Below, in pieces: positions 1-7,795 of a stretch of 64,000 nt of DNA (within the stretch, counting starts at the first letter, position 1; each line of letters starts with the position of its first letter). Made by a program: the position numbers and the translations under genes. The stretch is from the NCBI RefSeq assembly GCF_018904615.1, contig NZ_JADCNH010000002.1, forward strand, positions 124,001 to 188,000, read 5' to 3'. The notes below the pieces were generated by a model. It saw only the letters and a list, made by a program, of their open reading frames with translations, was not told where the DNA came from and searched no databases. The DNA comes from Verticiella alkaliphila (GTDB lineage: Bacteria; Pseudomonadota; Gammaproteobacteria; Burkholderiales; Burkholderiaceae_B).

Positions 1-249
1 CGCCTTGGTCGCGTAGGCCACCATGTTGGCAAAGCCTGCTTCCCAGTCCGGATCGCCGGCCTGGTTGGACAGAAAACGCAGCACGGGGGCGGCCAGGCGG
101 ATGTGGTCTTCGTCCTCGCGCCGGCCGATACGTGCGATCGCCTGCTCAAGCCGGTCCTGAGGCTGAGGATCGATCAGCACGTCGAGCCGCCGGAAGTCTG
201 CGGGATCACGCAGGGTGATCGCGCCGGCATTGGTCAGGTGAATGCGCAC
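1..249 (-). CDS. Hypothetical protein, N-terminal part (runs off left edge)
   Basis: An open minus-strand frame starts at a GTG (249-247) preceded by a good AAGGAG ribosome site and runs leftward off the window; 83 codons are visible. The first residues read VRIHLTNAGAITLRD, followed by an acidic, Arg-rich stretch. I do not recognise a family and see no signal peptide or membrane segment. The start lies 11 bases after the stop of the flavin monooxygenase gene on the same strand, so the two are almost certainly co-transcribed and this could be an accessory protein for that enzyme (inference). Confidence 0.6.
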   Translation of the reverse strand, partial: MRIHLTNAGAITLRDPADFRRLDVLIDPQPQDRLEQAIARIGRREDEDHIRLAAPVLRFLSNQAGDPDWEAGFANMVAYATKA

Positions 250-260
250 GGTTCAGCTCC

Positions 261-1325
261 TTAGGCCGCGTCAGCGGTCTGGTCGATTTCCTTGCGAATC
301 GCGGGGATGATCTTGTCGCCCCACAGTTCGATCTGCTTGAGCATCGTCTTCTGGTCGAAGTCGCCCAGCTGCGTCTGCAGCGCTATGTGCTTCGGACGCA
401 GGATGCAGATCTCTTCCAGCATCTTGTCGATGACCTGATTGACCGAGCCCACGGGCAGGTTCTGGCGCAGCTGCTCGAACGACAGATCCGTCTCGGACGG
501 CACTTCCTTGACCATGTAGCCGTCTTCGGACTGCTGGCGGCGGTACTTCAGGCTCTCGGAGATCCGGCGCTGGAAGCGCGCGTTGTCCAGGTACGAGTCG
601 ATCTCGGCGCTGTTGTCCGAGGCGTAGCCACAGCGCAGGAAGCCGAACTTCACGTCGCGGTCCAGATCCTTGCCTTCGTCGGCAGCGATCTTCTCCAGAC
701 GGCCGCGCAGGTTGGCGATCGCGTCGTTGCCGTTGAGCAGCGAGGTCACGAAGAGGTTGTAGTCCTCGCGCACGGCGCGGGCCAGGGTGAGCGGATTGCC
801 CGAGGTCACCCAGATCGGCGGCATCGGATCCTGGATGCAACGCACGGCGATCGAGCTCGGCGGCACCTTCAGGAACTGGCCTTCGTACTCGAAGATCTTC
901 TCTTTCAGACCCTTGGGCAGGATGTCCAGGAATTCGTTGTAGATGGCGCCCGAGTTGGCGATGTCCACCCCGAAGCGCTCGAATTCGAACTCTTGGTAGC
1001 CCGAACCCACGCCCAGTTCCAGGCGGCCGTTCGAGACCGTATCGACGAAGCCGACTTCGGCCAAAAAGCGCGCCGGGTGGTACAGCGGCAGGATGCACAC
1101 GGCCGTGCCCAGGCGGATGCGGCTCGTCTTGGCAGCGGCATGCGCCACCGTCATGAGCGGCGAGGGCGACAGCGAATAGTTGTTGAAGTGATGCTCGGCA
1201 TACCAGGCGGTGTTGAAGCCGGCCTGCTCGGCAACGACGGTCTGCTCGATGGAATTGTTGATGACCTGCTGCGAGGTCTGATGGTAGCCCCGTTGCTGGG
1301 CCAGAATGAACACCCCGAATTCCAT
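261..1325 (-). CDS. LLM-class flavin-dependent monooxygenase
   Basis: A 354-residue bacterial-luciferase-like TIM-barrel protein. The N-terminus MEFGVFILAQQRGYHQ, the region with AGFNTAWYAEHHF around residues 35-48 and the downstream NGRLELGVGSGYQ segment are typical of this superfamily. Members use reduced FMN, supplied by a separate reductase, and O2 to oxidise varied organic substrates; the substrate cannot be read from sequence. No reductase gene is visible nearby. It is the first gene of a minus-strand operon continuing into the partial gene at the left edge, and is divergent from a LysR regulator 103 bases away, which probably controls it. Length is normal. Confidence 0.88.
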   Translation of the reverse strand: MEFGVFILAQQRGYHQTSQQVINNSIEQTVVAEQAGFNTAWYAEHHFNNYSLSPSPLMTVAHAAAKTSRIRLGTAVCILPLYHPARFLAEVGFVDTVSNGRLELGVGSGYQEFEFERFGVDIANSGAIYNEFLDILPKGLKEKIFEYEGQFLKVPPSSIAVRCIQDPMPPIWVTSGNPLTLARAVREDYNLFVTSLLNGNDAIANLRGRLEKIAADEGKDLDRDVKFGFLRCGYASDNSAEIDSYLDNARFQRRISESLKYRRQQSEDGYMVKEVPSETDLSFEQLRQNLPVGSVNQVIDKMLEEICILRPKHIALQTQLGDFDQKTMLKQIELWGDKIIPAIRKEIDQTADAA

Positions 1326-1428
1326 GATGAATCCTCCGTTGTCAGGTTTTGAGGCATTCTAGATTGCGCTTGGTATCATGCGGAATAACCGAAAACAAGC
1401 GTTCTGAGCTGCAAATTCCGGAGGAATC

Positions 1429-2364
1429 ATGGACCGTCTTCGCGCGATGGAGCTTTTTCTGTCGATTTCGCGCACCCAGAGCTTTTCGGAGACGGCGCGG
1501 CTGTTCGGCGTGTCCGCCACCTCGGTGTCGCGGATGATCACGGAATTCGAGAACGAACTGAACGTGAAGCTGTTGCTGCGCTCGACGCGGCAGGTGGTGT
1601 TGAACGAGGCAGGGCAGGAGTACGCCCGTCAACTGGAGGGCATCCTCTGGAGCATCAATGAGGCCCACAACAACATCACGGCCATCCGGGCAGCCCCCAA
1701 GGGCACGCTGCGGGTGCATTCGCGCATGATGTTCGGCCTGGGCGTGCTGCCCCCGCTGATCGCCGAATTCCGCACGCAATATCCCGACATCCACATCGAA
1801 TTGCTGCTGGCCGAGACCAAGGCGGATTTGCGCCGCCAGCAGATCGACATCGACTTTCGCATTGCGCCGCCTGTCGAGGCGGGGCTCAAGCGCCGCATCC
1901 TCTTCAAGAGCGAGCGCCATCTGGTCGCCTCGCCGGCCTACGTGGCGTCCATGCCGCCGCTGACCGAGCCGCGCCAGGTGGCCGAGCACCACTGCCTGCC
2001 GTATCTGCTGCCCGGAGACAACTACGTGTGGCGCTTCATGACGCCCGATGGCGTCGAGGAGGTGGCGATCAAACCGCGGCACGTGTCGAATACCGGCATG
2101 GCGCTGCTCGAACTCGCCCGCCTGGGGGAAGGTATCGCCCTGCTGGACGACTACACCATTGCCAACGACGTGGCGCGCGGCACCCTGGTGCGCCTCTTGC
2201 CCGAGTTCCGCGTCACCAACACCACGTTCGAGGAAGGCATCTATGCGACGATCCTCGACACGCCCATGATCCCGGCCAAGATCCGGCTCTTCCTGGATTT
2301 CGTGGCCTCGCGCGTGTCCGGCAAGGACCAGCGCTTCCAGGCCTATCGCAAGCCCGCGAACTGA
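1429..2364 (+). CDS. LysR-family transcriptional regulator
   Basis: A 311-residue LTTR. The winged helix-turn-helix occupies about residues 1-60 (MDRLRAMELFLSISRTQSFS, then SATSVSRMI in the recognition helix), and the rest is the periplasmic-binding-protein-like effector domain. The start follows a GGAGGA ribosome site. It is divergent from the flavin monooxygenase, sharing a 103-base intergenic region where LTTR sites (T-N11-A) would be expected, so regulation of that operon is the likely role (inference). The effector is unknown. Length is normal and no key region is missing. Confidence 0.9.
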   Translation: MDRLRAMELFLSISRTQSFSETARLFGVSATSVSRMITEFENELNVKLLLRSTRQVVLNEAGQEYARQLEGILWSINEAHNNITAIRAAPKGTLRVHSRMMFGLGVLPPLIAEFRTQYPDIHIELLLAETKADLRRQQIDIDFRIAPPVEAGLKRRILFKSERHLVASPAYVASMPPLTEPRQVAEHHCLPYLLPGDNYVWRFMTPDGVEEVAIKPRHVSNTGMALLELARLGEGIALLDDYTIANDVARGTLVRLLPEFRVTNTTFEEGIYATILDTPMIPAKIRLFLDFVASRVSGKDQRFQAYRKPAN

Positions 2365-2437
2365 AGGGCCGGAGCACCGCCTCAGCTGCGCCCGCAAGAC
2401 GCGATGGGGTGATGCCGCCCGGCTTGCCGAGCCTGGT

Positions 2438-3325
2438 TCAGCCGGCCACGATCCGCGTGCGCGGTGCCGTCGTGCCCTGAAAGCCGGAGCCCCGTACGCG
2501 CAGCACCGCGCCATCGAGCGGGCCATCCGCGCGCAGACGGCCGCTGTCCCGGATCGTCGTCACGTAGAGTTCGTCCAGATCCGGCCCGCCAAAGCACAGC
2601 GAGGCTGGGTGGGCCACCGGGAGGTCGATGCGGTGGGTCAGGGTGCCGTCCGGCCCGAACCGCGCAATCGCCCCCACCAGCACGAGCGCCGTCCAGAGCC
2701 CGCCGTCCGTGTCGAAGCAGGCGCCGTCCGGGGCGGAGTCCACGGCGGTGGTGTCGATGTAGACGCTGGGATCGCCCAGGCTGCCGTCGGCCTGCCAGGC
2801 ATAGCGGTAGATCTTGCGCGCGACGCTGTCGGCCACGACGAGGGCATCGCCGTGCGGCGTGGGGCGCGGACCGTTGACCACGCCGAGTCCTTGCGCGAGC
2901 CGCGTGAAGCTGCCGTCCGGCGCGAGCCGGTACAAGCCGCCCAGCGGGGCCTCGCCGGGCTCGCGGCCCGCGTGCATGGTGCCCACCACGAAACTGCCGT
3001 CGGCCAGACTGACGCCGTCGTTCAGCCGCACCTGCGGGTGGCTGTCGTGGATGCGCGCGAGGCGGGTGAGCTCGCCGCTGTCCAGATCATAGAGTGCGAC
3101 CTCTTCCTTCAAGGCCACGACCACTCGTCCATCGGTGTTCAGCGCGAAGGAGCCGGTGGGCGGGGGCAGTTCCCAGTGCGGACCCTCGCCCGTGTGGGCG
3201 TCCAGCCGGTGGATGCGTCCTGCGCGGCAATCCATGAGCCAGAGGGACTGGGTCTGCGCATCCCAGATCGGGCATTCGCCCAGGGCCGTGTCCACCGTGC
3301 CGAACCGGGTGATGTCGGAAGTCAT
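2438..3325 (-). CDS. SMP-30/gluconolactonase-like lactone hydrolase
   Basis: A 295-residue six-bladed beta-propeller of the SMP-30/gluconolactonase/LRE family. The metal-binding residues can be placed: Glu in LGECPIWD near residue 18, Asn in VVNGPRPTPHGD and Asp in the APDGACFD segment. These enzymes are cytosolic, metal-dependent lactonases that open sugar or related lactones. It follows the Bug-protein gene on the same strand, but a strong terminator-like hairpin and an AT-rich palindrome sit between them, so it may have its own promoter. The lactone substrate is unknown; uptake of its precursor through the neighbouring Bug protein is possible but unproven. Confidence 0.85.
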   Translation of the reverse strand: MTSDITRFGTVDTALGECPIWDAQTQSLWLMDCRAGRIHRLDAHTGEGPHWELPPPTGSFALNTDGRVVVALKEEVALYDLDSGELTRLARIHDSHPQVRLNDGVSLADGSFVVGTMHAGREPGEAPLGGLYRLAPDGSFTRLAQGLGVVNGPRPTPHGDALVVADSVARKIYRYAWQADGSLGDPSVYIDTTAVDSAPDGACFDTDGGLWTALVLVGAIARFGPDGTLTHRIDLPVAHPASLCFGGPDLDELYVTTIRDSGRLRADGPLDGAVLRVRGSGFQGTTAPRTRIVAG

Positions 3326-3340
3326 CGTGACGCACTCTCT

Positions 3341-3350
3341 CTATATATAG
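3341..3350. promoter_or_regulatory. AT-rich palindrome before lactonase gene
   Basis: CTATATATAG is a perfect 10-base palindrome, 15 bases upstream of the lactonase start codon in otherwise G+C-rich DNA. It could be an operator or part of a -10 region on the minus strand. No regulator can be assigned. Confidence 0.4.
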
Positions 3351-3362
3351 ATAGGACCATGG

Positions 3363-3391
3363 AAAACGCCACGGCCATCGAGGCCGTGGCG
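3363..3391 (-). terminator. Intrinsic terminator after Bug-protein gene
   Basis: A perfect 10-bp inverted repeat (CGCCACGGCC / GGCCGTGGCG) with a 5-base loop lies 29 bases downstream of the Bug-gene stop and is followed on the minus strand by TTTT. This fits a factor-independent terminator or attenuator between the Bug gene and the lactonase gene. Confidence 0.75.
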
Positions 3392-3419
3392 CGGGATGCC
3401 GACCCGTTGGGGCGAGCGC

Positions 3420-4388
3420 TCAATCCAGGACGATGTTGTTTTCCTTGATGATCGCACCCCAGTGTTCGACGTCGGCCTGGATCTGTGCGTCGAGTGCGGC
3501 GGGGCCGCCGGTCTTTTCCATCTGGCCATTGCGCCGCAGCAGGTCACGGAAATCTTGGCTCTGCACCACCTTGATGGCCGCGGCGGAGTAGGCCTCGACC
3601 AGTTCCTTGGGCGTGCCCTTCGGGGCATGCAGCGACGTCCAGTACGTGGACACCAGTTGCGGATAACCGAGCTCGGCCACGCTCGGCACGTCCGGGAAGG
3701 ACGGGTCGCGCTCCTGGGTGCTCATCGCGAGCATCTTCACCTGGCCCGACTTCTGGTGTTCGACCAGTGCGATGGGCGTGGCCGAACTGAGATCGCCCAG
3801 CCCACCCATCAAGTCGATCAGCGAGGAGGGAATGTTCTTGTACGGCACGCTCAGCACGTTGACGTCCAGCGCCTTGGCCACCAATAGGCCATACAGATCG
3901 CCCACGCTGCCCGGGCCCAGGGTGCCGTAGCGCAGCGGCTGGTCGTTCTTCTTGCTGTAGTCCACCAGCTCGGGAATCGAATTGACGCCGAGCTTGGTCG
4001 GCACCGTGAGCGTGAGCGGACCTTCGAAGAGCAGGGCCACCGATTCGAAACTGTCAAAGCCGAAGGGCAGGTTCGGGCGCAGCAGCACGTTCAGCGAGAT
4101 CGGGCCGGTGCCGCCGATCAGGAGCGTGGTGCCGTCCGGCTCGGCACGCGCCACGTAGTTCGCGCCAATTACGCCATTGGCGCCCGGCTTGTTCTCCACG
4201 ATGATGGTGCGCTTGAGTTCTTCGCCCATGCCCTTGGCGAGCATGCGGGCAAAGTTGTCGTTGATGCCGCCTGCAGCGTAGGGCACGACGATGGAGATGG
4301 GACGCTCTGCCTGCGCGGCGGGTGCCGCGAGCGCCGTCATCATGGCGACGGCGGTGGTGATGAAGCCAAAACGCTTGAAGCCCAACAT
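3420..4388 (-). CDS. Bug-family tripartite tricarboxylate transporter substrate-binding protein
   Basis: A 322-residue periplasmic binding protein. A signal peptide covers about residues 1-27 (hydrophobic core, cleavage near AQAE), followed by the Bug signature IVVPYAAGGINDNFAR and, further on, IIVENKPGANG. Bug (TctC) proteins capture carboxylates or other small organic anions. No TctA/TctB membrane genes are adjacent, so it is an orphan receptor, as is common in Burkholderiales. It is divergent from the acyl-CoA operon starting at 4811 and lies upstream of the lactonase on the same strand. The ligand is unknown. Confidence 0.9.
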   Translation of the reverse strand: MLGFKRFGFITTAVAMMTALAAPAAQAERPISIVVPYAAGGINDNFARMLAKGMGEELKRTIIVENKPGANGVIGANYVARAEPDGTTLLIGGTGPISLNVLLRPNLPFGFDSFESVALLFEGPLTLTVPTKLGVNSIPELVDYSKKNDQPLRYGTLGPGSVGDLYGLLVAKALDVNVLSVPYKNIPSSLIDLMGGLGDLSSATPIALVEHQKSGQVKMLAMSTQERDPSFPDVPSVAELGYPQLVSTYWTSLHAPKGTPKELVEAYSAAAIKVVQSQDFRDLLRRNGQMEKTGGPAALDAQIQADVEHWGAIIKENNIVLD

Positions 4389-4810
4389 GTCGGGTTCTCC
4401 TCCGATAGAGCCGCGATGTGGATGCCGCGCACCCGAAAGGGCGCCGAGGCATCGGCCGCGTGGAATGGGTGAAGGGGGCGCATGACCCGCGTGGACGGCG
4501 CCTGCCGCCCGTGGTGTGTCCCCCGTGGGCTGTCGTGGCAGCCCTCATGTGCTGCCTATCATACGGGGGCGCATGCTTGCGAATACCCCCGGAATCGGCA
4601 GGTGTGTTTGAACGGGATTGGCGGGAATCATGTCCTTTGGATGCTCTTGCGCTCGCAAGGCCAATGCGCCAGCAGCCGCGACTATGGGGCTTTTGCGCAG
4701 GACAGAACGGAGATTTCCACCACAAATTGACGGAATGTGCGTCCCTATAATCCTTGCATGCACGGCTCCCGGGCCGTCGACATCGCAGTCTTAAAAACGG
4801 AGAGGCAATC
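4389..4810. other. Divergent intergenic region with promoter elements
   Basis: This 422-base stretch separates the Bug gene (minus) from the acyl-CoA operon (plus). I find no convincing gene in it. It contains an imperfect hairpin at 4564-4591 (CGGGGGCGCA pairing with TGCG and CCCCCG around a small bulge) and a perfect TATAAT at 4746-4751, about 60 bases before the first ORF of the operon. The hairpin could be an operator for one or both directions. Confidence 0.5.
4746..4751 (+). promoter_or_regulatory. Candidate -10 box of acyl-CoA operon
   Basis: A perfect TATAAT. A TTGACG lies at 4727-4732, but the spacing of 13 bases is too short for a standard sigma-70 pair, so only the -10 is proposed. 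Transcription from here would start near 4758 and give a leader of roughly 50 bases before the short ORF at 4811. Confidence 0.5.
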
Positions 4811-4873
4811 ATGAAGACGAACGCCATGGGGCGCATCGACGTCCTGCAATGCACTACGCGGGGGGCCGCATGA
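4811..4873 (+). CDS. 20-codon leader ORF coupled to crotonase
   Basis: ATG at 4811 is preceded by an excellent GGAGAGG ribosome site (4799-4805) and opens a 20-codon frame, MKTNAMGRIDVLQCTTRGAA, ending in TGA at 4871-4873. That stop overlaps the crotonase start as ATGA. The crotonase ATG has only a weak ribosome site of its own, so its translation probably depends on ribosomes finishing this short frame. No homology is recognised. It may be a pure translational-coupling leader, a regulatory leader peptide, or the remnant of a longer gene. Confidence 0.5.
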   Translation: MKTNAMGRIDVLQCTTRGAA

Positions 4874-5640
4874 CCGATACCGTCGTTCGCCTGGATGTGG
4901 CCGATGGCGTGGCTGTCGTCACGCTGGATCGCCCGCCCGTCAATGCCCTCAATCGCGATATGCGCCGCCAGATCGTCGCCACGTTCGACGCGATCTCCGA
5001 ACGCGAAGACATCCGTTGCGCCGTGCTCACGGGCAATGGCTCGGTCTTCTGCGCTGGCGCCGATCTGAAGGATCGCCCCGATGCCGACGTGGCCGGCGAT
5101 TTCCTCGAACACAACCGCATCACGCGCGAGACGGGCAACGCGATTCGCGAGTGCGCCAAGCCCGTGATCGCCGCCGTCAACGGCACCGCGCTCGGCGCTG
5201 GCATGGGTCTGGTCGCCGCGTGCGACATCCTTTACGCCTCCGAGACGGCCACCTTCGGCATGCCCGAGATCAACGTGGGCCTGGCCGGCGGCGCCTCCAT
5301 GCTGCGCACGCTCTTTGGCCGCTCCACGCTGCGCCGCATGTTCTTCACGGGCCAGCGTCTCACGGCCCATGATCTGCTGCGTCGCAACGTGCTCGAGGAC
5401 GTGCTGCCGCCCGAGGAATTGATGCCCGTGGTGATGGAGCTTGCGCTCGAGATCGCGCAAAAGGCCCCGCTCGCCCTGGTCTACGCCAAGCGTGCGGCCA
5501 ACATGGTGGACGTGATGCCGCAGCGCGATGCCTACCGCTTCGAGCAGGAATTCACCTACGCCTTGTCCAAGACGGAAGACGCCCGCGAAGCCCGCATGGC
5601 CTTCCTCGAAAAGCGCAAGCCGCAGTTCAAGGGCCGCTGA
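4870..5640 (+). CDS. Enoyl-CoA hydratase/isomerase (crotonase) family
   Basis: A 256-residue crotonase-fold protein. The oxyanion-hole segments GSVFCAGADLKD and NGTALGAGMG are present. Both glutamates used by hydratases are retained, one in CDILYASET and one in FGMPEINVGLAGG, so it should be able to hydrate enoyl-CoA. The ATG at 4870 is chosen because it overlaps the stop of the leader ORF; an in-frame ATG at 4849 would add seven residues. It is the first enzyme of a plus-strand operon with a CoA ligase, two acyl-CoA dehydrogenases and SDRs, consistent with beta-oxidation-like degradation. The exact substrate is unknown. Confidence 0.88.
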   Translation: MTDTVVRLDVADGVAVVTLDRPPVNALNRDMRRQIVATFDAISEREDIRCAVLTGNGSVFCAGADLKDRPDADVAGDFLEHNRITRETGNAIRECAKPVIAAVNGTALGAGMGLVAACDILYASETATFGMPEINVGLAGGASMLRTLFGRSTLRRMFFTGQRLTAHDLLRRNVLEDVLPPEELMPVVMELALEIAQKAPLALVYAKRAANMVDVMPQRDAYRFEQEFTYALSKTEDAREARMAFLEKRKPQFKGR

Positions 5641-5643
5641 TCC

Positions 5644-7788
5644 ATGGCGCGCACTGACCAACTCGCACCCGGCACGGGCCTGGACGCCTTCTTCGATGCT
5701 AAAGGCATCGCCATCGTGGGCGCTTCCGGTGACATCACCAAGATCGGCGGACGCCCCGTCCACTTGCTGAAGAAGTACGGCTACGCCGGCCCGATCTACC
5801 CGATCAACCCCAAGGCCGACGAGGTGCAGGGCCTCACGTCGTACGCCTCCGTGCGCGACACCCCTACGGCGCCCGACATGGCGATCCTCGCCGTGCCGGC
5901 GCAGGCCACCGCGGATGCGCTGCGTGACTGCGCCGCGCGCGGTGTGCGTGCGGCCGTCGTGCTGTCCTCCGGCTTTGCCGAGGCTGGCCCGGAAGGCGTG
6001 GCCATGCAGGACGAGCTGGTCGCCATCGCGCGAGAGGCCAATATCCGCCTGCTCGGGCCAAACTGCCTGGGCACGGTCAGCACCACCAACGCGGCCATCG
6101 GCTCGTTCTCCATCGTGCTCGAAGAGAACATGCCGGCCGCGGGCCACGTGGGCATCGTCTCGCAATCCGGCAACATCGGCAGCTTCACCGTGCAGAACGT
6201 GGTGCAGCGCGGCCTGGGGCTCTCGCGCTTCATCGCCACCGGCAATGAAGCCGATGTGGACGTGGCCGACGGCATCGCCGCGCTGGCTGAGGACGAGAAC
6301 ACCCGCGTCATCCTGTGCTGCATGGAGACGTGCCGCGACGCCGATCGCCTGATCGACGCGCTGGCACGCGCCCGTGCGCGCAACAAGCCCGTCATCGTGC
6401 TGAAGATCGGCGCCACCGAGCTGGGTCAGGCGGCCGCCGCTTCGCACACCGGCGCATTGGCCGGGTCCGATGCCGTCATCGATGCCGTGTTCCGTCGGCA
6501 TGGCGCGCTGCGCGTCTATTCGCTGGAAGCGCTGCTGGACGTGGGCCAGGCCGCCTCGCAGCTGATGCCCGGCCGCCTGCCTGCCGGTGACAAGGTCACA
6601 CTCGTGGCGGCTTCCGGTGGCTTTGGCATCATGATGGCCGATGCCATGAGCGAGGCAGGCATGGAACTGCCGGCGTTGAGCCCGGACACGCAGGCGCGCA
6701 TCCGCGAGGCCGTGCCGAGCGCAGGTACCAACAATCCCGTCGATGCCTCGGCGCAGATGTCGAGCCGCCCGGACATTCTCTTCAAGATGTTGTCCGCATT
6801 GCTGGAAGAGCCCAACAGCGACGCCACCGTGCTCTTCATGTCGCTCGCGCTGCACAACCAGCGCCTGCGCGGCGTGTACATGGAAACGCTGGCCCGCATC
6901 CGCCAGGATCATCCCGAGCGCCTGCTGATGGTGATCAGCAGCGGCCCGGCCGATGCCGTGGCGCAGATCCGTGCGCTGGGCATTCCGGTGTTCGCCAGCA
7001 TCGACGCCGCGGCCGAAGGCACGGCCGGCCTGGTGCGCCTGGGCCGTCTCGCCCAGTTGGGCGAGGCATCCGCCTACACCGGCGCGCGAGCGCCGGTCGA
7101 TCCGGCGGTGTTCCGCAACGAATTCCATGCCAAGCAGGCGCTGGGCGCCGCGGGCATTGCCGTGCTGCCCGAAGCGCTCGTCATCTCGGCCGACGACGCC
7201 GTGGCGCAGGCCGATCGCCTGGGCTACCCGGTGGTGCTCAAGATCGCTTCCGAGGATATCCAGCACAAGACCGAGATCGGTGGCGTGGCCCTGCGCCTGG
7301 CCGACGCGGCCGCGGTGCGTGACGCCCATGCCCGCATCCTGGCCTCGGCGCAGCAGCACGCGCCGAAAGCGCGCATCGACGGCGTGCTGGTCGCCCCGAT
7401 GGCGCAAGGCGGCGTCGAGCTCATCGCCGGCGTCTCGCGCGATCCGGTGTTCGGCCCCGTCGTGATGGTGGGCATGGGCGGCATCTATGCCGAGGTGCTC
7501 AAGGACGTGGCCGTGCAGACGGCACCCGTGAGCGTGGCGGAGGCCGAGTCCATGATTCGCGGTCTGAAGCTCTTCGCTCTGCTCGATGGCGCGCGCGGCC
7601 AGCCCAAGGCCGACGTGGCCGCTGCCGCACAGACAGTGGCGCGCCTGTCCGAATTCGCGTGCCGCCACGCCGATGACGTTGCCGAGATCGACATGAACCC
7701 CGTGCTGGTGCGCCCGCAAGGGGAAGGTGTCGTCGTACTCGACGCGCTGATGATTCCGACGGGTGCCACGGCCCCGTCCACGCATTGA
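5644..7788 (+). CDS. ADP-forming acyl-CoA ligase (acetate-CoA ligase family)
   Basis: A 714-residue fused NDP-forming acyl-CoA synthetase. The domain order is CoA-binding Rossmann domain (about residues 10-130, with GIAIVGASGD), succinyl-CoA-ligase-like domain (about 150-460) carrying the phospho-His loop AASHTGALAGSD, and a C-terminal ATP-grasp domain (about 480-700, with YPVVLKIASEDIQHKTE). Such enzymes make acyl-CoA plus ADP and phosphate from acid, CoA and ATP, or run in reverse. It starts 3 bases after the crotonase stop and probably activates the acid fed to the downstream dehydrogenases. Chain-length preference cannot be read. Confidence 0.88.
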   Translation: MARTDQLAPGTGLDAFFDAKGIAIVGASGDITKIGGRPVHLLKKYGYAGPIYPINPKADEVQGLTSYASVRDTPTAPDMAILAVPAQATADALRDCAARGVRAAVVLSSGFAEAGPEGVAMQDELVAIAREANIRLLGPNCLGTVSTTNAAIGSFSIVLEENMPAAGHVGIVSQSGNIGSFTVQNVVQRGLGLSRFIATGNEADVDVADGIAALAEDENTRVILCCMETCRDADRLIDALARARARNKPVIVLKIGATELGQAAAASHTGALAGSDAVIDAVFRRHGALRVYSLEALLDVGQAASQLMPGRLPAGDKVTLVAASGGFGIMMADAMSEAGMELPALSPDTQARIREAVPSAGTNNPVDASAQMSSRPDILFKMLSALLEEPNSDATVLFMSLALHNQRLRGVYMETLARIRQDHPERLLMVISSGPADAVAQIRALGIPVFASIDAAAEGTAGLVRLGRLAQLGEASAYTGARAPVDPAVFRNEFHAKQALGAAGIAVLPEALVISADDAVAQADRLGYPVVLKIASEDIQHKTEIGGVALRLADAAAVRDAHARILASAQQHAPKARIDGVLVAPMAQGGVELIAGVSRDPVFGPVVMVGMGGIYAEVLKDVAVQTAPVSVAEAESMIRGLKLFALLDGARGQPKADVAAAAQTVARLSEFACRHADDVAEIDMNPVLVRPQGEGVVVLDALMIPTGATAPSTH

Positions 7789-7795
7789 GAGAACC

